The notes beneath the pieces were generated by a model, which searched no databases, was not told the origin of the DNA, and saw nothing but the letters and a program-made list of their open reading frames with translations. Shown here piece by piece: positions 23,175 to 35,660 of a stretch of 64,000 nt of DNA. Positions within the stretch are counted from its first letter, which is position 1. Every line of letters begins with the position of its first letter. The position numbers were made by a program, and so were the translations under genes. The stretch covers positions 61,223,501 to 61,287,500 of the forward strand of contig CM066731.1 of the NCBI GenBank assembly GCA_033961575.1, read 5' to 3'. The stretch comes from Aselliscus stoliczkanus (lineage: Eukaryota; Chordata; Mammalia; Chiroptera; Hipposideridae).

Positions 23175-23460
23175 TCAGCAACCTGAGTGGATCACATTTC
23201 CTCTTCCTCCTGCCCAGGATGACTCCCACTCAACATTCAGTACTCATTTGAGATGCACTTTCCGCAAAGAAGCCATCTCTGACCCCTTCCCCTCATCTTC
23301 CCATCAATCCAGAGTTTGAGCCTCACATTATCCCTGTAATCATTTGTTCCAGCTCTGACTTTTCTATGAGACTGGAAGCTACAGGAAGACAAGGACGCTA
23401 GTCTTTGATTTAGAACAAGGCTTAAAACAACGATCATAGTGGACCGAAGGAGAGAGTGAA
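23175..23460 (+). mobile_element. LINE-2 3'-end fragment
   Basis: CCTCCTGCCCAGGATGAC, ATTTGAGATGCACTTTCC, AAGAAGCCATCTCTGACCCC and GAGACTGGAAGCTACAGGAA correspond in order to the L2 3' region. Confidence 0.75.
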
Positions 23461-23487
23461 CACGTGTCTGTCATTGCCTCTGCATAT

Positions 23488-23499
23488 TCCTGGAGCCCT

Positions 23500-23542
<43 letters not shown>

Positions 23543-23651
23543 GAGGGCAGTGTCATTGGCCCTCATATGTGGGACCGAACCGGGGCCGCTGGCTTGCCCA
23601 AGCCAGCGCTTAACCACCGCGCCATTCAGCCGGTCCCTCCTGGGGCCCTTT
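23488..23651 (-). mobile_element. Short tRNA-headed SINE, antisense, with target-site duplication
   Basis: The body (23502-23637) read in reverse begins GGGACCGGCTGAATGGCGCG and ends in a (TAAA)n tail of about 12 units. The 14-bp flanks TCCTGGAGCCCTTT and TCCTGGGGCCCTTT differ at one base. Confidence 0.9.
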
Positions 23652-23869
23652 AAAAGATTGTTTGTTTGTTGCCCTTAAAGAAATATCTCAGTTAGCTGGT
23701 AGTGTTAAATAGCTTCAAGAAGTCCAAGCAGAGGATCTCTCAATGCAATATACGTCACCTTCTAGCTTTCTGGCTTCTGAGAGGAAATGTATATCTGCCA
23801 CTTTGGTGATATGAGATAGTAAACTTGAAGTACTTTAAAATAATGATTTAAACAGATACTTCACAAAAT

Positions 23870-24185
23870 AAGAATATGAATGTCAGTAAGCATATGAAAC
23901 CATTATTTATAGGGGGATTCAAATTAAAAATCACATGGTATAACACTCCATACCCACTAGAATGGCTGAAATTTAAAAAGACTGACAGCACCAAATATTG
24001 GGAAGAGGAAGGAGCAATCAGAACACTCCAACCTTGCAGTGGTAGTAGAAAATGGATACAATCACTTTGGAATACAGTTTGGCAGTTTCTGCAAAAGATA
24101 ACCATACAACTCAACTATTTCACTGATGGGCCCATGAGAAATCAAAACAGAATCCACAAGAAGGCTTATATATGAATGTCCATAA
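23870..24185 (+). mobile_element. Old LINE-1 ORF2 fragment
   Basis: GGGGATTCAAATTAAAAATC, CTAGAATGGCTGAAATTTAA, AGTTTGGCAGTTTCTGCAAA and CAACTATTTCACTGATGGGC match old mammalian L1 ORF2 text. The 99-codon frame here is a decayed remnant without catalytic motifs. Confidence 0.8.
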
Positions 24186-25555
24186 CAGCTTCCTTTATAA
24201 TAGTACTCTGTGGAGCAAATAATTCCCATTTCCCATTGGGCTAGTTGACCTCCGTTGGGGCCACCCTACTGGAAAAAGTAGGTAACCATGCACAGAAGCA
24301 CTGAGCTGCGGACAAGGTCTCGGAGCAACTTGGATTGCGGTCAGCTCAACTAGAATGAAGCTATAGAAATGCCATAGGGGCCTCCAGTAATCAAACAAGT
24401 TCTTTCACTTCATTTAGAAAAAAAATTATGTCAAGGCTACAGTGGCAGAAAAATGGACAACAAACACCAGTAATATATGGGGAACTCCCTGAGTAAATTA
24501 GGGACAGTATGAATTAAGTTCTCACTAGAAGGTAGAGAGCAAGAAAGGATTTAAAATGAAAGTTAGTAACAGAAAACTGAAGAGGTTTGGGAACCAGGGG
24601 AAGGAACTCCCTGGCTCATGGTGTAGGAGTGCTTTAAGGACCCCTGCAGGTGAGCTTCCGATAGAGGGTGGCACCTTTCAGGACACTTGGGGGTGCTGTG
24701 GACACTGGCAGGAAATCATTTTGACAGAATGTCTTACTTTTATTAACCTGTGATCACATCATGCAGATGTAGCCACTGTCTATGTTTTGTGCACACTTCA
24801 AAGTAATATTTTAAAGGGAAAAAATTATAGACACTAGAAATCTAGAATCTGCCTTTGAAAAATAAAGTGATTTAAATTAAAATACACTGATTAAAATAGC
24901 CCTGTTTCAGATGTTACGGCATGCAATTTCTTTCTGATTATTATCTCTTAGTTACTTAATACGAACCACCCCTAGATCAAGAGAATCAGGCCGAAATTTG
25001 GTGATAAAACTCAGGAACTAGTCACAAAAGGCCCAAAACGGCTTCACAGATAGCCTCCTGAAGACATTGAATAAGCCCGTCATAATCAGCACATGATCCT
25101 CAAGAAATGAGAATCAGAAACAGCTGCTTTGTAGCAAATCCTAACTACAGTAGGGATTAATTCTAAACTTATGTCGTATTTAGTCAGTTCTCATTTGGGA
25201 CAACAGTGAAAATCTTTGCCAGGCTAAGGGCAATTATGTATTTGTCAAAACAGATGAAACATAAAATGTTAATTTTGTTTTTCTCTCCGTATTTCTGTGG
25301 AACATGGAATCTTTTCATGTTGGAACAATCTGTGAAGAAAGCCTTCTAACAGTCCTTGGGGTGCCTGGTCTTTCCTTCCCCACCTCACTGTTTTAAACTC
25401 GGTCTTTACTCCCTTTGAAAATTCTTTGGCAGTGATGATGAACCTCTGTCTCTTCTTCCCTCCTTTATTTGCCTCTGGAACACATTCATATTTTATAATC
25501 AAACGCAAGCCTCCCAAAGGGATTTCTTCTCATGGGTATGAGCATTTCTGAGGAT
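24186..25555. other. Unassigned sequence
   Basis: No gene or recognised element; short frames only. Confidence 0.4.
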
Positions 25556-25559
25556 AAGA

Positions 25560-25862
25560 AAATGATAACTGAAGGCTCCCACTTTAGGGTTCGAAGGACC
25601 TGAGTTTGAATCCCAGGTCCACCACTTAGATGCCAGGTGACTTTTCGAGTCTTAAAATATGTTTGTTAAGTAAGTTCTTTCATTTCTAAAATGGAAATTA
25701 TAAGAGTGTTTTCTTGGGGCAGCCAGTTAGCTCAATTGGTTAGAGTGCTGTGCTCATAACACCAAGGTTGACAGTTCAAGCCTCACATGGGCCACTGAGT
25801 TGCACCCTACACAACTAGATTGAAACAACTACTTTACTTGGAGCTGAAAAACACACTCTTCA

Positions 25863-25905
<43 letters not shown>

Positions 25906-26040
25906 CTTTAAAACCCTATTTAAAAAAAAAAGAGTGTTTTCCTTACACAGTTGCAATGAGATAACTCATGTGAAGAACAGTATTAGTACATGATAAGTGC
26001 CAGATACGTGGTAGCTATGATGGTGATGGCAACCATGCTA
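25560..26040 (+). mobile_element. MIR split by a SINE insertion
   Basis: The left part has GACCTGAGTTTGAATCCCAG, GTCCACCACTTAGATGCCAG and TAAAATGGAAATTATAAGAG; the right part (from 25942) has TTGCAATGAGATAACTCATG and TAAGTGCCAG. They form one MIR around the SINE. Confidence 0.82.
25702..25941 (+). mobile_element. tRNA-related SINE of the second bat type, with target-site duplication
   Basis: The body (25714-25929) begins GGGGCAGCCAGTTAGCTCAA with a tRNA-like head (GGTTAGAGTGCTGTGCTCAT), followed by CAACTAGATTGAAACAACTA and a (AATA)n tail at about 25862-25905. The 12-bp target AAGAGTGTTTTC is exactly repeated at 25702-25713 and 25930-25941. Confidence 0.9.
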
Positions 26041-26044
26041 AATG

Positions 26045-26215
26045 TTCTAGAGGTGCCTTTACACTTGAACTGCATATGGATCACATGGGAGGCGGGTAGT
26101 TAGAATAGAATGAATTCTTATTCAGTAGGGCTGGGGATGGGCCTGAGTGTCTGCCTGTCCATCCCCTCCCAGGTGATGTCTGAGCCTCTGGCCCATGAAC
26201 CACACTTTGAAGAGC
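26045..26215 (+). mobile_element. MER5A-type hAT miniature element
   Basis: CTGCATATGGATCACATGGG, TTATTCAGTAGGGCTGGGGA, GGCCTGAGTGTCTGCC and CATGAACCACACTTTGAAGA follow the MER5A consensus order. The 5' terminal repeat is eroded. Confidence 0.75.
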
Positions 26216-27299
26216 AAAGACCTCTTTCTCTTACTGTAGGCAACCTGGTCTGTTTTCTGATTCAATCGGTCATACATTACTTTGCCTCCCAGTTCTTGAT
26301 TGTGCAATTTAGTGAGCTTGTGTCTTCCAAAAGACCACGACAACCAGGCGAGAAGTTAAGTTTTCTACCTGCCCAGATGTGTGGTCTACACCATGCCAAA
26401 TATGCAGATGTCATGGAAAGCAAGTATCTTAATTATTGGTTATTAGTTCTTAAATCTTTGACTCAGATGCTTTTATTCTTACATAAGGATGGGCTGAGTA
26501 CTTAGACATGTTTCCTCCCATTGATCTGGCCTACGGATGCCTATTTCACTTGTTCAAGGGTCTAGGTTTATAGTTAGCAGTTCATCCCCTCTGTTCCTTC
26601 ACCAAGGACCCAGGGTTTCAAAAAGGCTTCTGAGCCATGTCTGGCTCTTTTGTCTCTGCTTAACTCAGAAATATGTTGGTCCTATTGTCCTGTGACTGTC
26701 CCACTGGTCTCATCAGGCCTTTGTGGCCCATCCCTTGCTGGAACCAACTATCCCTAGTAAGTAGAAAGAGTAAATTGGAGGGTAAATAACTTCATCTGTG
26801 CTCCTTCATCTCCTTCTGGCTTCTGTCTGATGGGGTCTTGTCTCCAACTGCCCCAATTGTGCCTCTTGCCTAGTATGACCACAACATCTTTGATTTGAAA
26901 ATCTATAGTTTGCTCTTCATCACTGCAGACACTAAACCTTTCCCAGCCTCCCTGCTTCTCAGCTATCCAGTGGAATTAACTCAGTGCAGACACCTACCCT
27001 TTATGTCTTGATCCTCACACTTGTCTCACTAGTGTTATTAAAAGATCTGGGCCATGATATATCCACTATTGGGGACCCATGGGGGTGTACAATGTATTTT
27101 GTCCCTGAAGACATCACCTGATTTTTGGCATCTGTGGGTAGTCAGGCATAGAACCACAGGTAGGGCATACGCCTGACCCTGTGTCCTCAGCAATTTAATA
27201 TTGTAAATTCCACCCTTTGCCTCTTGGAGCCTGCAGCTGATGGGTTGGTGACATAGAATGAACTGACAGACACTGAAAGAACATCTTCTCATCTATGTT
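26216..27299. other. Unassigned sequence
   Basis: The 131-codon plus frame (26110-26505) overlaps the MER5A and is not regarded as coding. No other element recognised. Confidence 0.4.
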
Positions 27300-27470
27300 T
27301 ACAGACAGTATAGTGTGGTCAATGGGAAGAGTAGGGAGCCTGGCATCAGATCAGGATTTGAATTTCAGCTTCATTTTTTACTAGCCATGAGAACTTGCAC
27401 AAGTTATTATGTGCACACTCATAGGAAGGGCCAGTTCTGAAAATAAAGAGCTGCTGCTTGAGAATCATCC
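27300..27470 (+). mobile_element. MIR fragment
   Basis: GGAGCCTGGCATCAGATCAG, GATTTGAATTTCAGCTTCAT and GAGAACTTGCACAAGTTATT match the 5' half of MIR. Confidence 0.65.
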
Positions 27471-28259
27471 AACAATGACCAATTAGTTTATCTTTATGAA
27501 CTTACCTATTTAAATATATTTGAAGTGCTTCCATCCCTTCTTCATTCTCCCCCATTTTCACCAGTGGGTGACTCTCTGAATTACTCCTGTGTTTTTTGAC
27601 ATGACTTTAGTTTTCTATTACATCTTCCTTGCAATGTAGCATGATAAACTGATCCAGATTCAACTTGTACATTTCTTTCCAAGATCTGAACATTTTTGAA
27701 ATCTCCAAGGACCTCTGGTTCCTGTTAGTGGGAAATTGTATTTGGAGGTTATAACCTGGGCACTAGGGGTGCTCATTGCTACTGGGTTGATCGTTACTTC
27801 TAGGTCTTTTCAGCAAACAAAGCTAGGAAAACTTTTGTTTTAAACAGAATTCATCCCAAGTTTAGACTGATATTTCCAAATTGAAATTGAGGCATGCGGG
27901 ATTTTTATTTACCTCTTTGGTCTTAAATCTGGATCTTCTTTTCCTATTCTCAAAATCTGAGCTCTAATGATGCAGAATGTTAGAACATCAAATATTTCTT
28001 ATTTGCTTTACCTTCAATATATCCATGATATTCTAAGAATAATAATTTAAAGAAATTACCACCAACCATATGATTAGCAAAAATAGTGTAAAATTTGTTT
28101 CTCACAGTTAAAAAAAAGTCTTTTTGTTCTTAGAATATGTCATATAAGCTATTACAGCCAAATAATTGTGTTTTTAAGTCACTTTGAACCTCTGTGTTAT
28201 TATGCTACTGGCAAATTTGTTTTCTCTCATTTTTATAGCTTGGTTTTCTGCTTTATTTT
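27471..28259. other. Unassigned AT-rich sequence
   Basis: No gene or clear element. Confidence 0.4.
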
Positions 28260-29310
28260 TATGATTATGTAAAATAAGTACATGGTCCATGCCAAATCCA
28301 TAGAACAAATCTAGTTTATATCCCAGACTATTCTACCCTAATTCCTCTCTCCCTCCTATATGCAACCACTCTTTTCATTTTTTTTCTCTATTTGTTTTCT
28401 TTCTGCCATAACAAATTACCATAAACTTAGTGGTTTTAACAACACAAACATTTTTATCTACAGTTAAAGTCTGACGCAGCTCTCACTGGGCAAAAATCAA
28501 TGTCAGCAGGGAAATTAATTTCCTTATTTTTTGCAGCAAGAATTGCTTTTCAAGGACATCCACATTCCTTGCCTGGTGGCCTTCTTCCTCCATTTTTCAA
28601 GTCAGCAATGTTGCCTCTCTCCGATCATGCCTCTGTAGTCACATCTTCCTCTAACTCCTCCCCTCTTTCATATCTATAGTGACCCTTGAGATTACATTGG
28701 GCTTCCCTGAATCATTCAGGGCAATCCCCCATCTCAAGGTCCTTAATTACATCTTGCCATGTATGGTAACATATTTCAGGTTCTGAAGATTATGACTTGG
28801 ACATATTTGGGGGGGAGCATTATTTGGTCTGCCACAACTGCCCACTTTCTTAGATGAGTAGGTGCATACTACATGTATTTTTCTCCATCTTGCTCCTTGT
28901 ATGTAACAACACATCCACGCCGTAGGCATCTAGGGCTCTATCTCCCACATCCTCACTCTTTACAGCTATATAGTAATTTGTTGAGAGGATACACCCTGAT
29001 GTATCCAACTCACTCCTATTAACAGATATTTGATTTTGTTTCTTGTGTTTGCCATTACAAATATCCTACAGTAAATGGCCCTGTGCATTTATCTTTTTGT
29101 ATTTTTCTACTGTGCCTGTGGAATAGATTTCTAAAAGTGTGTTGCTGAATCCAAAAGTAAAAGAAGTATGTATTTTTTCTAGAGACTATAAATTTCTTTC
29201 TACATGGTTATGTCATTTTGCATTTATACCACAAATGTACTGACATTTGAATATAATGCCAAATATTTGGATTTTTGCCAGTCTCAGTGTACTTTTAATA
29301 AAACAGCTAC
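28260..29310 (-). mobile_element. Ancient L1M, antisense, interrupted by a MaLR LTR
   Basis: The left part (28260-28391) has AAAATAAGTACATGG and the CTCCTATATGCAACCACTC block; the right part (28840-29310) has TTTGTATTTTTCTACTGTGC, GTGTGTTGCTGAATCCAAAA and a TTTTTGCCAGTCTCAGTGT end. These are the same antisense L1M region as at 14.9 kb, more diverged. Confidence 0.65.
28392..28839 (-). mobile_element. MaLR-type solo LTR (MLT1/MST-like), antisense
   Basis: CTGCCATAACAAATTACCAT, TAAACTTAGTGGTTTTAACA, CTCACTGGGCAAAAATCAAT, GTCCTTAATTACATCTTGCC and TTGGGGGGGAGCATTATTTG correspond to the reverse complement of a MaLR LTR. No internal retroviral sequence follows. Confidence 0.7.
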
Positions 29311-31146
29311 TTCTCTTAGCCTGGCAGTCATGGACATAGGATCCACAGGGCCCAGAAATGCAACCTCCCCTGGCTTCTCTAGCCTGGTGCTCAAGGGGAG
29401 CCCTTGCAAGCTGCTCCACCCACCGACTGGGGCCAAGCTGAGTCTAGCCCTTATTCTTGTCCAAGGTCAAGGCACCCTCGATAGATAGTTAAGTATAACC
29501 CTAAGCTTTTGCCCTGGTTGGATCTTACACTTTTGCTTATCCCCGGGGTGTGGTACCCAGCTCTTCTGCCTGACTGCTAACCTGGTACTCTCCCCCAGTC
29601 CCTGGTCTAGTCCCCTTCCCTGAACTCATCAACTTCATGAACTGATTCTTCTGATGCTGATTAGTCATCTGGATTTCTCATACTGACTACTTGTCATCAT
29701 CTTTTGGGGGTTCTGACTACTTGTTGGAAAATCTAAACACTATGTGTGAAAATTGCTGATTCTTGTTCACTTGGCCAACAGTTGTGCTGCCTGGGAAGCT
29801 GGGCTTTGCCTGCCAAAATCCTCACTGATGAACATGTAGCTAATTCAAAGTCTGTCTTCTCTCTTTCCATCCTAAGGGTGGGGCTGAGGTGTGCTGGAAT
29901 GGCAGAGCCAGTCACCAGGCATGTAGTGAGCATAGACATCGTGTTCCAATGGGCTCAGTCTAACATGGAGGAGACTATACTCTGGGTAAAGGGTACCTCC
30001 TGACCACTTACCTGGAACCAAAGGGTTAAGACCAACTAAGTACTGCCGTAGAAAACCGAAGTCAAAAGTTCAAAGCGGCAAGGAGATGTGATTGTTTCTA
30101 ATATCCAATTATATGGTGTATGGCTGCACCCTGCTGGCTCAAAGGAGCAGGGAATCGAGGAAAGTCATTTCCATTAATGTCTGTTTTACCTGATGACTAG
30201 GTTGGTTAAAAGCCCATTCCTTCTCCATGTGCCCTCTGTATTACATGGAATTCCTGATTGTGACACAATACAGAAAAAGCAGTGTGTTTCGGTCAATAAC
30301 TAATATTTAGCTTCATTAGGTAAAGTGATATCTTGCATAAAGTGTAGATTTACATATCATTAGGTGATCAGCAGCCTCCATCTTGTGATTTCAGGATTCC
30401 TCCAAGATTTCCTAACTTAAAATGCCCCTTCCTTATACTGATACCTTCCGGTTGCTTAACTCTCCCATGTCTGCAAAATACACACCCTACTCAATTGGTG
30501 ACATGCCATCTCTTCTCTACTTCCATTGTCTTGATTGTTGTAAGAACAATATTGAAAATCTAATTAACCCACTCTCCTAATTTGAAACTCAATCAGTGGT
30601 TCCTCTCTGCTTTCAGAATTCCTTGGCCTGATGGTACAGAAATGCATTTATGCTTAATGAGATGCCACAATTATTTATTCTATAAATCAACTCACACCAA
30701 TCTCTGAGCCCCAAGGACCAAAGGTGTTAAGAAAGCTAGTGTCTATAATTTTTCATACTCCATGGCTCATGCCTCCCAGCTTGCATTGTAATAGGATTCT
30801 GGGACTTAAACAGTTTAGAGCACGTGGGGGAAGAAGCCTCTGAACATCAGTTTTCCTGGTCATGCTGAAGACACTCATTGTCTAGGTCTGCACAGTCTAC
30901 TCAAGGATTGATAACTCCATTTACCCCACACCAAGCTGGGCCACCAGCACATTCTACATGGCCTTGGAGCTTGGACCAAGCCTCCATATTGAGGAGTGCA
31001 TCCACCTATAGGAAGTCTGACCTGTCTACAAAGCCGGAGATGACCTGGCAGTAAGAACACAGCTTTCATAAGACCTTCCATCCCTCCACCTGTCTTTCCT
31101 CTGGGAAGCCCATGGATCCCATCTACCTTGAAGTCATAGAGTCAAG

Positions 31147-31147
<1 letters not shown>
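29311..31147. other. Unassigned sequence
   Basis: 1.8 kb of moderate GC with several 60-95 codon chance frames. No repeat or gene recognised. Confidence 0.4.

Positions 31148-31196
<49 letters not shown>
31148..31196. repeat. (GT)n microsatellite
   Basis: About 23 uninterrupted GT units. Confidence 0.98.
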
Positions 31197-31964
31197 TGTC
31201 CTCAGGGCTGTCTACCTTATCTGAATGCCAAGCCTACTTGCTAATATCTTCCCACAGGGCACAGAGTCCCACAATTAACAACACAAGACCCAACTGCCTA
31301 TTCTTTAAGGGGAGAAGAGTAATCTACCTTTTCATATTTTAGGAGAGCTTTTTCCTAGCAAAAAAACAAAATAACAATGAATAAAACAGAAATAAGCAGA
31401 GTATTTCTTCATTCAGTTATTAATAACTGATGCTTCGTTAAACCTAACATATTGATTATAAGATGCATCATTACTTTATGTCCCACTATGAGAGAAAAAA
31501 ATACCAGCTAAATTGTGGCATAATGCTTTTTATCACTTTGAAGTCTCGTGTTTATTAAAAGAATCCTTTTAGATTTATTCGCTTCTCTAATGTCAAATGT
31601 AAGCCCTGCTGATCGGTTTCTGTTCCTTTCTGCATAAACAACAACTCTTTTTTTGTTTCGACACTGAATCACGTGTAATCTTTTCAAAGACATTTGATGG
31701 CATTACACCAACATGTTGCACATAACTCAAGCCTGGAGCAGCTATGACCGAGTTTGTACATATGCCTGCGATGACACCATCCCAAATGACAGTGACTGCC
31801 AGACGCCATCATGTGAAAGATGCATCCTAATCTCAGGGATGTCAAAATGTGAATGTGCATCTTAGAAGTGATAGGACAAAATAAATACATCCATCTGCTC
31901 TGCTGTTGTACACAATTCCCTTCCTACCTGTACAACATATCTTCCCTCCTACACCACTTCCTCC

Positions 31965-32365
31965 CTGGCACGTTGTACTTGTATTCCAGCCACACCAAAT
32001 CATTGACAGCACTCTGCATATCTCAAGCTATTGTATGCCTCTGTGCCTTTCCATGTGCAGTGCCCACTTTCTAGAAGTCTCATGTCCTTCCTTCCCTTGG
32101 CTGTAAGCACCACTCTTACCAATCTCTTAAAAAAGAGCTCTCATATTTCTTTACTTGAGAAGACTTCGCTTCCTCACAAGCATGGTTCCCTCCTGCTGGC
32201 TCCCTCCACCCCTCGAACCTTGTACTGGTATCTTTCCTGCACTAACAGAGGATTGGCAACTTGCTCTGCTCTACCAGACTGCATAAGAGCTTGTGTTTAC
32301 AGTTTGATTCCCTGATGTCTTGCTTGTGTGGAATTGATATGTAGTAGACACTACAAAGATCTTCA
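31965..32365 (+). mobile_element. LINE-2 3' end
   Basis: CTATTGTATGCCTCTGTGCC, TTTCCATGTGCAGTGCCCAC, a GAAGACTTCGCTTCCTC block and GTAGTAGACACTACAAAGAT near the end follow the L2 3' order. Overlapping 66-94 codon frames are remnants. Confidence 0.7.
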
Positions 32366-33616
32366 GTAAATGATCAGATAGTTTCTCAGGTAGCTGTTGG
32401 TCAACAAGAGGGGTGGTCAGGCAGCAAAGGCAGCTATGCTCAGTATAAATGAAGGTCCTGTGTAAACCAAGTGGGAAAACTCATAAGAGGCTAAAGAATC
32501 TACAGAGAAATATTTCATCTTGTTCAAGATGCACATGAGCCAGTAGCATGCTCTTAGGCCTGATTTCAGCAAAATAGCTTTTACTAGCTAAGCAATTACC
32601 ACTCTGGGCATGCTTAGTGGCCAAGGTCAGGAATAAGAAAGAGGTTACATCGAACAGTGAAATCTTATCACTTAAAATCTGTTAGGCACTGTGTGTTTAT
32701 AATTCTGATTTTCATGTACAGTTTAATATAAGCTTCATTAATCTTATCAGGCTATTTTCCTTGACCACCCACTTGTAAAAGAATTTTATATGAATGATGT
32801 ATTTCTACATCCAAAAAAAAAAATGATACTCTTTCAGACAAAAGGTATTTCAATGTTACTTTGCTGTTTTTAAAAATTAATATCAAATAAGACTTAAACA
32901 ACATAAACGTGACAGATCCCCTGTTTATAATAAATATCCTGCATTCTGTTATGAAGATCAACCAACAGACCAGTATTTATTTAAAATGCCCTTTGACTGT
33001 GTTTTATTCTCTTTTGAAGGATCCAAGATGCACATAATACATGTTGTTAAGTCTGGGTGTCTCTTTTAAATAGAAATGGCATAGCACAGGCCTCATCCAA
33101 AGTAGCTGTTTGGATGAGATAAATTGAGTACAGACGAGTTTACATTGCTAAGCTGTTCTGTTCTGTTGTGTGTACTAAATATGACAAGCTTAAGTAGACC
33201 CAAAGTGGATGATATTTTTAATCTCCTGGCTATTCAAGTAGTAACTTTACAGTCTGTGTTTTAGCTTCAAGCACAAAATAACACACAATATAGATTCAAT
33301 TTATATTAATCACCCAAATATCACATACACTCTGCTGCCTCATTATATTTGGTATGTGAAAAACAATTGAGGAGACAATTTTTTGAGTGTTGATGGTAAT
33401 ACGTACTTGCATCTGTAGGATGAGTTCATGTATATTGTACAACCATTTTCTTTTTATGGTCCATTCATTTTAGGGGAGGATAATTATCTATATAAGAATT
33501 AAATTGTCTGTATACCTAACATAAAGTTATTCATAAGTGTGCAATAACCATTTCATCTGTCTCTTATACTGATACAGGCATAGTTGAGTTGAATTTAAGA
33601 GAAGTGAAAGTAATAT
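32366..33616. other. Unassigned AT-rich sequence
   Basis: No gene or recognised element. Confidence 0.4.
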
Positions 33617-33638
33617 ATACAATATATATATTATATAT

Positions 33639-33707
<69 letters not shown>

Positions 33708-33710
33708 GAG
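33617..33710. repeat. (TA)n tract with internal symmetry
   Basis: About 90 bases of nearly pure TA, broken by TATATTATATA steps on the left and CATATACATATATG on the right. Such tracts easily extrude as cruciforms. Confidence 0.97.
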
Positions 33711-35462
33711 ATACCGAGGAAGTGGGAGAAATCGGTATTGAATGATTTACTCAAAGAACTTCAAATGTTACGGGAAAAGTTCTTTTTCTTAAGCTGGGTA
33801 GTGAATACATACATGTCTCTGTCAATCTCTCTCATTATATATACATGCACACATACATATTACATTTATTTTCATGTGTTTCAAAGTACGTCACGATACA
33901 TTTTTAAAAAGGAAAAACTACAAATTGGAAAAGATTCAGGGAAAAATAATCATGGCAGAATTACTAGAGCATGGGAATCTCATTTTATGAGGGAAGCGTT
34001 TCAGAATCATAGTAAAATCATACTATTTTCAGTTCTAAATGAACAGTTATTAAACTTATCAAGTTTTGTTTGTTTTTAGAATTGCTGTTTGGATCTTTCT
34101 GGGTTTCTCTTCCAGTGTTTATTTCTACTTTCTATTGAAAACGTATTCTATGTATCTAATTGAATTATCTCCTTCAGGCACCTTATCACATTTTATTGTT
34201 TGTGGAAAAAAAAGAAAATTGCAGTACTGTTCATTCTTTTTTTCAAATCAGGTCAGTAGCATTTCCTCCAGTCTGAGCTGCAGCTCTCCCGGCCTCAGTT
34301 GCCCAGAGAACACTGAGGCTGCAGCTGTGCAGAAATGAGACCTAATTAAACCAGGCAACTCTATTTCCATTTAAATGCCACCTCTTCCCTCGAAGTGAGG
34401 CAGGAGTGTCCACTTAAACATACACTGGATTCCTTTTGTCTTCTGTTTCTCCTCTTTCCACTCTGTGCTTGATCTCACCCTTCCACAAGGACAATTCAAG
34501 GTCCTTGCTGTGGGAGGGGCGGGGTTCTCATGGCAGTTTGATAGGATAACTTTTCTCTGCCTGCTGTGCCCACCAAGTGTACAGTTGAGTGTCTCAAGAA
34601 ACAACAACAGCACTCTTCAAAAATGGTTCAGAATGCAGCCTATTGTGACATTGAAAGTAACAATTCTCCAAGGCGAAAGCCAGCTGGATGGACGGTAGCG
34701 GGGGCAGGCGACGTACACAAATGGGACCTAAGCTACACAGCTGAGGCCCAGGTGATGTGCCAACGTGGTAAAGCTCCCCATGCACTCAGTGAGATCTGGT
34801 GAGTTTCCCTTGTCTCCCTGAACACTGACCACCGGTGTCTATACTTGCAGGAAAAACTTGCTTCTCTTGGTGATGGATTCTAACCCTGCCCAGCTCATGG
34901 GTGGGGAGGGATTTTCAGGGCAGCCACTTGTGAACTGTGGGCATGACTTGTGTAACATCAGTTTCCTAACCTGTAACAGTACAGTACCTGTTATAAAGCA
35001 GGACCCGATCATATAGAGCAATGCACCCTATTTGGTAGTTCTCTATTCTACAGGCTGCTTGTAAAGATTAAAAAAATATAATGCAAGTAGAATTCTCAAC
35101 AAATATTACCTATTCTCTTTACTAATCAGTGAGAGCAGTGTTGTTGTTTTTTTTAAAAAAAGTAAAGATCCATCTTAAAGGGAAAAATTTCTAACAGACT
35201 CCAAGTTTTTATTCATATAATTTTGATACTTCTCAAATACATAGGAAAAAAAACTCTGCATTTACACTATTGCACATCTATAAACAAGGATGTGTTTATA
35301 AATTCAGTTCAAACCCATGAAACCCATAAAATGCAAGTTAATACCAACTTAATGCTGTTTTGTTGAAAATGGTACGAGGTGCTATAGCACAAATTCTTCT
35401 GACACCTTTTGAGTTTGGCCTGCCTAAATTACCGTATGCTACATGATACACCAATTCTTCCA
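33711..35462. other. Unassigned sequence
   Basis: No gene seen. 34450-34800 is less AT-rich with a few CpGs (GGTAGCGGGGGCAGGCGACG near 34696) but no recognised motif. Confidence 0.4.
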
Positions 35463-35660
35463 TTATTTAAAATCTATCTGAATTATTTTAAAACTGCATG
35501 TCTGACGTTCAAAGTTCTCCACTTTTCTTTTACGCTTGAAGTTCAGAAGCAATACAACAGTAGCTGACATTGTACAAGTGAAAGCAAACACAAGGACTGC
35601 AGCTGTGAGATATAACTGCTCTGAGAGGTGGTCACCTAGGTGGGCCAGAAAAGCCTTCAT
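35463..35660 (-). CDS. Candidate terminal exon encoding a membrane-anchor-like peptide (tentative)
   Basis: The minus-strand frame has a 23-residue hydrophobic run (about residues 17-39, LYLTAAVLVFAFTCTMSATV and onward) followed at once by a basic stop-transfer-like cluster NFKRKRK and a short polar tail ending in TAA. This is the layout of a single-pass membrane anchor with a small cytoplasmic tail. A stop codon lies directly before the Met codon, so translation would have to enter by splicing; a pyrimidine-rich acceptor (TTTTCTGGCCCACCTAG) lies just inside the frame, ahead of GTGACC. I do not recognise the gene, see no partner exon, and short hydrophobic frames arise by chance. Confidence 0.2.
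   Translation of the reverse strand: MKAFLAHLGDHLSEQLYLTAAVLVFAFTCTMSATVVLLLNFKRKRKVENFERQTCSFKIIQIDFK

Noticed and set aside
23502..23650. Regular TTTA repeat as a CRISPR-like or minisatellite array
   Set aside because: It is the A-rich tail of a SINE read in reverse; there are no spacers, and the host is a eukaryote.
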